Shown here: in pieces, positions 24,716-32,651 of the stretch | Layout of the letters: every line of letters starts with the position of its first letter | How positions within the stretch are numbered: position 1 is the first letter of the stretch | Assembly: GCA_040385105.1 (NCBI GenBank) | Contig: JAZKHY010000091.1 | Location: 1 to 64,000 of the forward strand | Length of the DNA stretch: 64,000 bases | Origin: JACMQX01 sp040385105 | GTDB lineage: Bacteria > Pseudomonadota > Gammaproteobacteria > Burkholderiales > Burkholderiaceae_C | Direction: 5' to 3' | The notes under the pieces: model-generated | What the model was told of the DNA's origin: nothing | Seen by the model: the letters and a program-made list of their open reading frames with translations, nothing else | Databases searched by the model: none | Made by a program: the position numbers and the translations under genes

Positions 24716-27700
24716 TCAAAGCCCCGTTGCCGTGACTCCACATGTCACGACCACAGACACGGTGCTCCCCGCAGGGAAACTGGGCAATGGATGCCCCGCC
24801 GTCAAGGCGCCGATAGAGAGTGTTCCGCACAGGGCGCCGCCAGTGGTCGAGCAAGACACCGAGGTGCAGCTGAGCCCGGCGCCTGGAATGTCGCGGATGA
24901 CCGCGCCGTCCGCAGGCGATAGCCCGAGATTGGTGAACGTCAGCGTGTAGGCAGATGTGGCACCTGCCGCCTGACTTGAGACGTTGTTGGTCTTGGCCAC
25001 CTGCAGATTGGCGGTGGGCGTAATGAGGGTCGCGACGCTCGCGGTGTTGTTCGCCAGGACCGTATCCGTCGTGCCCGCCGGTGCATTGATTGCCGCCGTA
25101 TTGGTGATGTAGCCGCTGTAGATGGACGGTAACGCCCTGAACACGATCTGGACATAGCGATCACCTAAAGGACGCGACAGCAGGTTCACATTAGCAGTAA
25201 TGGAGGTGGAACTTGTGACGATGCTGGTAGCACTGTTGGTAGCCCCTGCCCCGGTTCCGACCCAGGTCACGGTAATCGGCGGTAACAGGGTCAGGCCCTC
25301 GAAAGTGTCTGCAAAGGTCGCGGTTGTGACATCGCCGGGGCCGAGATTGGCAATCGTGACGGTATAGCTGATCGTCGTCGTCGCAGTTCCGTTCAAGGGG
25401 CTTCCCACCTTGGTCACCCGCAGGTCGGCAAGATTGGCGATGGTCAGCGTTGCCTCTGCGGCCAGGGTGTTGCTGCCCAGAGTGGTGGTCAGGCTGCCAG
25501 CCGGCACGGTATTCACAAAGGTCCCGGTCAGGGTTGCGGATGGAGTGCCCCGCACGACAACCGAAACCTGGCAGGTGCTCAACGCAGGTATCTGCGTCCC
25601 CACAGGCATGGTGATCGTGCCCAGGCCCGCCGTGGCCGTCGGATTGCCACCGGCGCAGGTGTCCGCCGCTGCCGGCGTGGTGTAGTTGATGATGCCCGCC
25701 GGGTACACATCCCTGAAGACCTGCGAAAGCGTGGCGACGGACGTCAGCGGGTTGATGAAGGTAATGACGAGTGTCGAAGTCCCGCCCGTCGCAACGGCTG
25801 CAGGTGAAAAGCTCTTGGATACGCTGGGTGCATCCACAATCAGCACGGCCGATGCGGTGCCCAGGTTGGCCCCCACGCTTGTGCTCACGCTGCCCGTCGG
25901 TATGGTATTGGTGTAGTTCGCCTTGGTGGACGATGTGACAACTACCGTCAAGGTACAGCTGCCAAGCGGCGGCACGGCCCGCGTGTTCGGCAGCGAGACA
26001 CTGCCCGCCCCCGCAACGGCCGTGACCGCCCCGCTGCCGGCGCAGCTGGTGAGGGCGTTGGGCGTCGAGTAATTGACGAGGCCCGCCGGGTAGTTGTCAA
26101 TGAAGCCGCCGCTGAAGGTGCCCGTCACCGAAGTCGGGTTGCTGAATGTGATCTTCAGCGTGCTCGTGCTGCCTGGCGGCACGGCATCGGGCGTGAAGTC
26201 CTTGATCACATTGACGTTTGCGGGCGTGACCTGGTATTGGGCCGTGGAGCCGACCGCATTGGACATCACAACCGGAACGCCCAGCACAGTGACGGTTACC
26301 GTCAGCGAGCCGGCAGCCACGGTGTTGGTATAGACCCCGAGCGTTGGTGCCGTGACAACGACCGTCACGGTGCAGGAGCCGGCGGCGGGAATCACTGCAC
26401 CGGCGCCCAGCGTCACACTGCTGCCGCCGGCTGCCGCGGTCACGGCCCCGGAAGCACAGCTGGTCGCCCCGGCCGGTGTTGCGGCGTTCACCATCCCGGC
26501 AGGATAGGTATCCACAAATGCCGCAGTGAGGGTGGCCGAGCTCCCGGAATTCGGGTTGGTGAGCGTGAGGCGCAAGGTGGCCGTCTGCCCTGCCAGGCCC
26601 GATGTCGGAAGGAACGACTTGCTGATGGAGGGCACGATCGTCACGATGGCGCCTGCGATGGCCTCGTCGTCTTCCGTCGGTGTCCAGTTGCCGGCCTTGT
26701 TGTTGACGGTGGAATCAAAGTCGGCCAGCGCAACGCAGGGGCCCGTCGCTGAATCACATGACTGGGTAACCTGGGCACGGTTGTTCACATAGGTATTGGT
26801 GCTGACACCTGAAGTGGACACCACCAGGGTGAGCGTCCGGACCTGCCCGATGTCGATGGAATCCACCGTCCAGATGCCCGACGCCGTGTCGAATGAACAT
26901 ACAACGCAACTGGAATGGATGCTTGAACTCACGAAGCTCATGCCAGGATCCAGCGTGTCGGTCACCTGGACCCGATAGGCCGGGTCGATCCCCTGGTTGA
27001 CCAGCACGATGGTGTAGGTGAACGTGCCCCCGGGCGCTACCGCGGCGGGTGACACCGTCTTGGTGAGCGCAAGGTCGGCCCTGGGAAAGGAGTCATTGCA
27101 CCCCTGCGCTTCATAGTCCGCCGCGACTCCGGAAGGGCTTGGCAGGTTGAAGATCAGGCTTGTCGCGCCGGTGGTGGTGTCGATCTGGTAGAAATTCCTG
27201 GAGTTCGCCCCGCCGCTGCCGCCGATGATCAGGCGCATCGAGCCGTCCGTCAGTGCCAGGCCCTCCGCCTCATTGAGGTTGGGGTTCGCCGTCGCTGCCG
27301 CCCTGCCCGTGATCAGGCTCACGTTCCTGAGCAATTGCTCTGCCCCCACGTCGTTGCGGATCACGAACAGCTCCCCTGCTGCATCAAACGCCAGATCCTC
27401 GACATCCGTGTAGTTCGTCCCGGTAGGGCCTGCGACGCGCAGGTAGTCCGCCCCGTTGAAGGAGCCGGGTACGTACTGGCCGGTCGTCGAGTTGATCTCG
27501 TACATGTAGCCGTCCTGGTCGATCACGTACCACCGGTTGGTGACCGGGTTGCGGGTCAGGCCCCGGATACCGGCCGCTCCATTGGTGGTTCCAACCGTCC
27601 GGGCCGTCGGCGTCACCGTCGTACCCATGCTGGAAGCGACGGTGATGAAGTTGCCGGAAAACGGGTCAACATAGCCAAAACGGTTCGGCGTGTCCTGTAC

Positions 27701-27988
27701 CACCACGTAGTAGCGGTTCTGCACGGAATCGAAATACGCGGATTCAATGCGCTCGGTGCCGACAGAGGCAAGCGTCACCGCATCAAGGATCACGGCGTTG
27801 TAGCGGATGGAAACCGGAGGGTCGCGGTTGAAAACCACGATGCGTGCGGTGTCGTCATCCACCGCAAAGCAGGTTGCCGCCCTGCTCTCAGAGGGAAAGG
27901 CGACAAGCGAGACCAGCGCCACAAGAATGGAAAACAGCCACCCGGTGACACGATCCCAACGGCGATCTACCAGAATTTTTATTTGCAC
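24716..27988 (-). CDS. Large surface protein with DUF11 repeats, possibly C-terminally truncated
   Basis: 1090 residues from a GTG at 27988. Signal peptide (VTGWLFSILVALVSLVAFPSESRA), then an N-terminal DUF6923/beta-propeller-like region (about 37-300; NRYYVVVQDT, RNPVTNRWYVID), and a run of DUF11-type Ig-like repeats (DLALTKTVSPAAVAPGGTFTYTIVL, SISKSFLPTSGLAGQTATLRLT, NVIKDFTPDAVPPGSTSTLKITF, SVSKSFSPAAVATGGTSTLVITF, DLRVTKVGSPLNGTATTTISYTV, LQVAKTNNVSSQAAGATSAYTL). It ends at CGVTATGL inside or at the edge of the last repeat, with no sorting or membrane domain. Probably exported and adhesin-like. Confidence 0.88.
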   Translation of the reverse strand: MQIKILVDRRWDRVTGWLFSILVALVSLVAFPSESRAATCFAVDDDTARIVVFNRDPPVSIRYNAVILDAVTLASVGTERIESAYFDSVQNRYYVVVQDTPNRFGYVDPFSGNFITVASSMGTTVTPTARTVGTTNGAAGIRGLTRNPVTNRWYVIDQDGYMYEINSTTGQYVPGSFNGADYLRVAGPTGTNYTDVEDLAFDAAGELFVIRNDVGAEQLLRNVSLITGRAAATANPNLNEAEGLALTDGSMRLIIGGSGGANSRNFYQIDTTTGATSLIFNLPSPSGVAADYEAQGCNDSFPRADLALTKTVSPAAVAPGGTFTYTIVLVNQGIDPAYRVQVTDTLDPGMSFVSSSIHSSCVVCSFDTASGIWTVDSIDIGQVRTLTLVVSTSGVSTNTYVNNRAQVTQSCDSATGPCVALADFDSTVNNKAGNWTPTEDDEAIAGAIVTIVPSISKSFLPTSGLAGQTATLRLTLTNPNSGSSATLTAAFVDTYPAGMVNAATPAGATSCASGAVTAAAGGSSVTLGAGAVIPAAGSCTVTVVVTAPTLGVYTNTVAAGSLTVTVTVLGVPVVMSNAVGSTAQYQVTPANVNVIKDFTPDAVPPGSTSTLKITFSNPTSVTGTFSGGFIDNYPAGLVNYSTPNALTSCAGSGAVTAVAGAGSVSLPNTRAVPPLGSCTLTVVVTSSTKANYTNTIPTGSVSTSVGANLGTASAVLIVDAPSVSKSFSPAAVATGGTSTLVITFINPLTSVATLSQVFRDVYPAGIINYTTPAAADTCAGGNPTATAGLGTITMPVGTQIPALSTCQVSVVVRGTPSATLTGTFVNTVPAGSLTTTLGSNTLAAEATLTIANLADLRVTKVGSPLNGTATTTISYTVTIANLGPGDVTTATFADTFEGLTLLPPITVTWVGTGAGATNSATSIVTSSTSITANVNLLSRPLGDRYVQIVFRALPSIYSGYITNTAAINAPAGTTDTVLANNTASVATLITPTANLQVAKTNNVSSQAAGATSAYTLTFTNLGLSPADGAVIRDIPGAGLSCTSVSCSTTGGALCGTLSIGALTAGHPLPSFPAGSTVSVVVTCGVTATGL

Positions 27989-28107
27989 CGCAGCAATCTC
28001 GAAACTCGCCTTAATGTAACGGTGTGCAAATTTTTATTACATACGACTACTCTGGTCGCGCCAAATAAGTCACATAAATGACAAACACGTGACAGTGCGG
28101 CTGCAAA

Positions 28108-29028
28108 CTAACCAGCAGTCATACTGAAGTTCACCGTCGGGACGCTGAAGTCGGAGAACGGCGCGCCCAGCGCAATTTCGCCATTGCCGATCAGGACGCA
28201 CTCCTGCCGCCGCAGCGCAAGCTCGGAATCCCCGGCGCCGAAACGCACCCAGGTGCCAAAGCTGCTCACGTCGGTCAGAACAAAGTTGCCGTCGCGCCAA
28301 CTGATCTGGGCGTGCAGGCGTGAGACGCGCGGGTCATTGACCACGAAATCGGCTTCTTCAACGTCCCGGCCCAGGTGGATGGGAACATCGGACGATCGGA
28401 ACTCCGAATTGACGTCTAGCCAGGACAACACGATTTTCCCGGGTGAGGCGTCGGCGACCGGGCGGCCGGCCTGCTGCAGCGGGGCGGGCACGGTAAGGAA
28501 TTCCGACATCACCTCCTCATGCCACTCGACCCGGTACAGAATCCGCGATTCCGCCTTGCCGCGGATGTTGACCGGCCCGAGGCTGCGAAAACGCACGCCA
28601 TCGGGCGCGGACATCTGCCGCACGGCGGTATCTGTAGCCCAGATCTGGTCCGCCCCCGACAGGTCACTGAGGCGTGAGGCCACGTTGACGGCATCTCCAT
28701 AACAGTCGCCGTCAACCTCCACGATCTCTCCGCAGGCCACGCCGATCTGCAGTTTCATGCGAAGGGCCGGCGGCCAGTTCATGATGCGCTTGAGGTGGCT
28801 TCGCTGCATCTCCACCACGGCGTTGATGGCGCCGATGGCATCAGGGAACACGGCAAGCACGCCGTCCCCCAGCGTCTTGACGACGCGGCCTGAATGGGCC
28901 TCGCACACCTGGCTGATCCATTGCGTCAGGCGAGTGATGGCCTGCGTCGCCTTGGCGTTGCCAAGGTTCTCGAATACGCCTGTGCTGCCGGTGAGGTCGG
29001 CAAATACGACTGTGGTGTTGGCGCCCAT
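28108..29028 (-). CDS. Class III nucleotide cyclase domain fused to FHA domain
   Basis: 306 residues. Residues 5-175: class III adenylate/guanylate cyclase homology domain with the metal Asp pair Asp11 (VFADLTGST) and Asp55 (KTLGDGVLAVF), and GECYGDAVNVASRLSDLSGADQIW-type dimer motifs (read as GDCYGDAVNVASRL). Residues about 195-300: FHA phosphothreonine-binding domain (HLGRDVEEADFVVNDPRVSRLHAQISW ... DVSSFGTWVRF) with Arg and Ser-Arg-x-His conserved. The cyclase should make cAMP; FHA would tie it to Ser/Thr phosphorylation. No kinase gene is adjacent. Confidence 0.92.
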   Translation of the reverse strand: MGANTTVVFADLTGSTGVFENLGNAKATQAITRLTQWISQVCEAHSGRVVKTLGDGVLAVFPDAIGAINAVVEMQRSHLKRIMNWPPALRMKLQIGVACGEIVEVDGDCYGDAVNVASRLSDLSGADQIWATDTAVRQMSAPDGVRFRSLGPVNIRGKAESRILYRVEWHEEVMSEFLTVPAPLQQAGRPVADASPGKIVLSWLDVNSEFRSSDVPIHLGRDVEEADFVVNDPRVSRLHAQISWRDGNFVLTDVSSFGTWVRFGAGDSELALRRQECVLIGNGEIALGAPFSDFSVPTVNFSMTAG

Positions 29029-29245
29029 GCCCTGCGAAACCTGTTTGTTCCAACACAGTTTAGAACAAAGCGCTCGTTTCTTTCAGCAGCTTCAGTCCCC
29101 CGAAACTGTCGGCACGCGCCCCACGGCGGCGTTCAAGAGTGAATCTTGCACATCACATCTGGTTACTAAGTCCTTGTTTTGAATGTCGTTTTTTGTTAAC
29201 TACTTCTCAAATTCCTTATTGCACTTTGCGGCTCGCACGCTTAAC

Positions 29246-29259
29246 TTGTATGCATACAA
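29246..29259. promoter_or_regulatory. Perfect 14-base palindrome upstream of an unknown gene
   Basis: TTGTATGCATACAA is its own reverse complement and lies 27 bases before the ATG at 29287. It sits in the 258-base intergenic region 29029-29286, which is AT-rich toward its right end and separates two divergent genes. The shape resembles GntR/FadR-class operators (TTGTATACAA-like). It would overlap the start region of a transcript, so repression is the simplest reading; this is inferred. Confidence 0.5.
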
Positions 29260-29286
29260 CAAAAGCTCCCCCGCGGAGAACCTGAA

Positions 29287-29634
29287 ATGCGTTGGATCAA
29301 GCCAAATCTGCGAAGCAGCGTCTACAGCCTTCTGGGCGGCCAGTCCGGGTCGGCTTCGGAGTCCGTGCTGGAAAGCCGGCTGGAGGACATCCGCCAGGCC
29401 ATGCTCGACAGCATCGGTGAATTCGGCGAGAAGCACTACCCGCAGATCACACGGCGCATCCGCTATGCAGGCGACATCCAGGCGCTGTGGTACCTGCGTG
29501 GGGACGTCATGGCGGTGCTCTCGGCCACACATGGCGAACTCGCAGCCCGCGAGCGCGTCGGCGCTGTGACCCTCATGTTTGAAGGAATGCTCCCGGGCGG
29601 GCTTTACAGCCGGCCCAGCCGCCTCGTCGGCTGA
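29287..29634 (+). CDS. Hypothetical protein, 115 residues
   Basis: Family not recognised. Soluble and mostly helical, with a charged pattern (SVLESRLEDIRQAMLDSIGEFGEKHYPQITRRIRYAGDIQALWYLRGDVMAVLSATHGELAARERV). No signal peptide or metal motif. The central GDIQALWYLRGDVMAVLS segment is the most likely conserved core. The ATG at 29287 is preceded by GCGGAGAACC. Convergent with the LD-carboxypeptidase gene, one base apart. A palindromic operator candidate lies in its leader. Confidence 0.8.
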   Translation: MRWIKPNLRSSVYSLLGGQSGSASESVLESRLEDIRQAMLDSIGEFGEKHYPQITRRIRYAGDIQALWYLRGDVMAVLSATHGELAARERVGAVTLMFEGMLPGGLYSRPSRLVG

Positions 29635-29635
29635 A

Positions 29636-30580
29636 TCAGTGCCGGTGGCCCCAGAGCAGGAAGGCATCCCGGCCGTCAACTGCCAGCGTCACCTCCGCGC
29701 CCACAGGCAGCAACACCTTGGTCGGCACATGCCCGAAGGGCAGATTCGTAAACACCGGTATCTTCAGCTGGGTGCGTAGCCAGGCTACAACCGTTGCCAG
29801 CTTGTACCCCTTGTCATGCGGCACCAGCTTGTAGTTGGTGAACTGGCCCAGGACGATGGCTTTTTGCCGGGCCAGAATGCCCGCGTGCAGAAGCTGGGTC
29901 AGCATCCGTTCCAGCCGGTAAGGATGCTCATGCACGTCTTCAAGGAACAGGATGCCGCCCTTGATCTCCGGCATCCAGGGCGTGCCTGCCAGAGAGCTGA
30001 GCACTGCAAGGTTGCCCCCCCACAGCGTGGCATGGCCGACAGACACTGACGGCTTTTCCTTGCCACTGCGTTCACCAAGCGCCAGCACATCGGACTTCGG
30101 GATCTGCCAGCCGGCGCCCTCTCCCTGGCCGGAAGCCAGGTCGTCGAAACAGGCCTCCATGATGTCGTCAGCCCCCTCCTCCGCACCAAAATCCTCGCCA
30201 ACCGCCGGTCCGGCCCAGGTGACGGCTCCGGTCTTGGCCAGCAAGGCACTTTGCAGGGCGGTGAAGTCCGACAGGCCCACGAATTTCGTGCCCCTGCCCA
30301 CTGCCTTGGCAACCGCCTTGTAGTTGATGCCCGGCAGGATGCGCGTCAGGCCGTAGCCACCGCGTGAAATCAGTGCCACATCGGCACCGCTGGCGGCAGC
30401 GCGGTGGATCGCCGCAAGGCGCGTTTCGTCATCGCCTGCAAAACGCATGTGGCTGGCCAGGGCCGACGGGTCCACTTCAACCTCGTAGCCGAGTAATTTG
30501 AGACGCGCGACGCCGCGCCTGAAGGCCGGCTTGTTGCGCACGGCGCTGGATGGGGAATAAATGTAGATATGTTGGCTCAC
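29636..30580 (-). CDS. LD-carboxypeptidase (peptidase S66)
   Basis: 314 residues from the GTG at 30580, which gives the canonical start SQHIYIYSPSSAV. Ser-Glu-His family: nucleophile Ser in VGLSDFTALQ, plus the RGGYGLTRILPGINY, GGNLAVLSSLAGTPWMP, GGILFLEDVHE and LPFGHVP blocks. LdcA-type enzymes remove terminal D-Ala from tetrapeptides in cytoplasmic murein recycling; the related MccF branch cleaves microcin C-like peptides, and sequence alone does not separate them fully. The start overlaps the stop of the TadA-dehalogenase gene by four bases (GTGA). Confidence 0.92.
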   Translation of the reverse strand: MSQHIYIYSPSSAVRNKPAFRRGVARLKLLGYEVEVDPSALASHMRFAGDDETRLAAIHRAAASGADVALISRGGYGLTRILPGINYKAVAKAVGRGTKFVGLSDFTALQSALLAKTGAVTWAGPAVGEDFGAEEGADDIMEACFDDLASGQGEGAGWQIPKSDVLALGERSGKEKPSVSVGHATLWGGNLAVLSSLAGTPWMPEIKGGILFLEDVHEHPYRLERMLTQLLHAGILARQKAIVLGQFTNYKLVPHDKGYKLATVVAWLRTQLKIPVFTNLPFGHVPTKVLLPVGAEVTLAVDGRDAFLLWGHRH

Positions 30581-31950
30581 GGCCGGAAGTATCCCACTGC
30601 CGCTTCCGCAATGGGCTGGCCATGCTCCTGGACGAAGTGCCCCGCTTGCGGCAGGACCATCGGCTCCGGGCAATTGCGGATGATGCTGCGCAGGCCCTGC
30701 ATGACCGGCGTGCCCAATACCGGGTCCTGTGCGCCGATGGCCATCAGGGTCCGGCCTTGCCAGCGCTGTTGCCAGAAGTCGCGCGCGAGGCGCGAGATGC
30801 CGGCGCCGTCGGCGTCACGGAATTCCGGCACCATGGCCGGAAATGCCCGCAGGGCCGCACGGTGGCCGCGGTCGGGGAACGGGGCGTTGTAGGCAAGGCA
30901 TTCCCCGGGGCTCATCTGCGGGTTGCCGCGCGCGAACAGCCTGGCCACGTCGAACTCGGGGTTCTTTGCGCACATGTCGCGCCATGCCAGGAAACCCGGC
31001 GACAGGGGTTCCTCGCCGGTCGCGAGCATGGTGTTCATCACCAGCAGCCCGCCGTAGCGCGCCGACGCTTCCATCGGCAGCGTGAGGCCCAGCAGGCCGC
31101 CCCAGTCCTGGACCACCAGAACGACATTGCGCAGCGCCAGCCGCTCGACGAATTCCAGCAGCACCTGGCGATGCCAGCCGAAGCTGTGGCTGGACTCCTT
31201 CTTGGGCTTGTCGCTGCGGCCGAAGCCGGGAAGGTCCGGTGCAACCACGCGCGCGCCCGCCGCAAGGAACACCGGCAACATCTTGCGATACAGGTAGCTC
31301 CAGGCCGGGTTGCCATGCAGACAGAGGTAGGTCAGGGGCGCGTCCTGCGGGCCTTCATCGAGGTAGTGCATGCGCAAGCCGGCCAGGGCAGGCAGGTCGC
31401 TCAGGTAGTTGCCTCGCCAAGGGTAGCCGGGCATTCCTTCGAAGCAGGCGTCAGGTGTGCGCAGCGCGTCCTCGCGCAAGGGGTGGTGCTTCAACCTGGC
31501 TTCGTCCCGCCGGTCCCTGAAAAAAGCGCTCAGCATGGCCGAGCAGTCTGGCGCCAGCACGCCTGCCTGTACGGCCGTCTGGTGATTGAGCTGCGCCTGG
31601 GCAAACAGGTCGATGACGGACCCTGCGGCGCCTGTCTTGGGGTCAGCCGCGCCAAATACCACCCGCTTCAGGCGCGCGTGCAGCATGGCGCCGGCGCACA
31701 TGGCGCAGGGCTCCAGCGTCACGAACAGCTCACATCCGTCAAGCCGGTAGTTGCCCAGCGCCTTCGCTGCCGCGCGCAGCGCAACCACTTCTGCATGGGC
31801 AGTGGGGTCATGCGCGGCAACCGGCATGTTGCGGCCGGTGGCGATGACCTGCCCTTGCCTGACGACAACGGCTCCCACCGGAACCTCTCCCGCCTCGCCG
31901 GCCTCGCGGGCTTGCGCCAATGCCAGGCCCATGACTTCAGCGTCTGTCAT
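30577..31950 (-). CDS. tadA: tRNA adenosine(34) deaminase fused to haloalkane dehalogenase-like hydrolase
   Basis: 457 residues with two complete domains. Residues 1-150 are TadA: His52-Ala-Glu54 and Pro81-Cys82-x-x-Cys85 form the zinc site that deaminates A34 to inosine. Residues 155-457 are an alpha/beta hydrolase of the haloalkane dehalogenase type: YPWRGNYLSDLP, HGNPAWSYLYRKMLP (212-226), nucleophile Asp282 in VQDWGG and the C-terminal His in QAGHFVQEHG. TadA alone is about 150-170 residues, so the second half is a true fusion. Overlaps the PaiB-like gene upstream (ATGA) and LD-carboxypeptidase downstream. Confidence 0.93.
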   Translation of the reverse strand: MTDAEVMGLALAQAREAGEAGEVPVGAVVVRQGQVIATGRNMPVAAHDPTAHAEVVALRAAAKALGNYRLDGCELFVTLEPCAMCAGAMLHARLKRVVFGAADPKTGAAGSVIDLFAQAQLNHQTAVQAGVLAPDCSAMLSAFFRDRRDEARLKHHPLREDALRTPDACFEGMPGYPWRGNYLSDLPALAGLRMHYLDEGPQDAPLTYLCLHGNPAWSYLYRKMLPVFLAAGARVVAPDLPGFGRSDKPKKESSHSFGWHRQVLLEFVERLALRNVVLVVQDWGGLLGLTLPMEASARYGGLLVMNTMLATGEEPLSPGFLAWRDMCAKNPEFDVARLFARGNPQMSPGECLAYNAPFPDRGHRAALRAFPAMVPEFRDADGAGISRLARDFWQQRWQGRTLMAIGAQDPVLGTPVMQGLRSIIRNCPEPMVLPQAGHFVQEHGQPIAEAAVGYFRP

Positions 31951-32606
31951 GCGTGCGGCGGTTCCGCTGTGTGCTGCGCCATGCCCAGGCGCCGCATCCA
32001 GGCGGCGAGCGCCTGCTCATTGGCGTTGCCGGCGCTGTACATGGCCATCATCTTCGCATGTGCCTCAGGCCGGTGCTGGTTGAGCTTGAGCTTGCATTCC
32101 AGCCGTGTGACGCGCAGCTCGAAAGCCATGATGCCGGCCAGCATCTTGTGTGCGAACTCCTCGCCCAGGCCCCGCCATTGCTCTGCATAGGCAGGCTCAT
32201 GCTCACCAATCAGCTTCTTGAGGAGGCGGTCCTTGGCCAGCGCGTCTTCAACCAAAGTGACATCCACCGTGCAGTCAACAGCCAGGTAGTTCCAGGTCGG
32301 CACGCGGGCCAGGTCCGGGTACACCTGCGGCGAAAGGTAGGCGTGGGGCCCCATAAAGCTGGCGACCGCCCGGGGCCGCGCCTGGAGGTACCGCCAATGC
32401 GGGTTGGGCTTTGCCACATGCCCCAGCAGCACAAGGCCGGTGTCGTCAGCCGCTGCAGCGGCGCGCTCTTCGAGCACCAGCGGAAGATGGGTGATGAAGG
32501 GCAGGCCCTCGTCGTCCACGCTCACAAGGCTGGCAAAAGGGTGGCTGCGCATCAGTTCAGCCGCGATGCTGCGGTCAACCGATTTGAATTGCGGTGGCAG
32601 GTACAT
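31947..32606 (-). CDS. PaiB-like FMN-binding negative transcriptional regulator family protein
   Basis: 219 residues from the ATG at 32606. The start MYLPPQFKSVDRSIAAELMRSHPFASLVSVDDEGLPFITHLPLVL and the blocks GHVAKPNPHW, PRAVASFMGPHAYLSPQVY and VPTWNYLAVDCTV match the PaiB split-barrel family. Members bind flavin or act as regulators of sporulation and protease genes in Bacillus; in proteobacteria the role is unclear. First gene of the overlapped trio ending with the LD-carboxypeptidase. Confidence 0.92.
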   Translation of the reverse strand: MYLPPQFKSVDRSIAAELMRSHPFASLVSVDDEGLPFITHLPLVLEERAAAAADDTGLVLLGHVAKPNPHWRYLQARPRAVASFMGPHAYLSPQVYPDLARVPTWNYLAVDCTVDVTLVEDALAKDRLLKKLIGEHEPAYAEQWRGLGEEFAHKMLAGIMAFELRVTRLECKLKLNQHRPEAHAKMMAMYSAGNANEQALAAWMRRLGMAQHTAEPPHA

Positions 32607-32651
32607 GGGGCAGATTGTGCCCCGACTGCACTGCAATTTGCAGCGGCCTCC

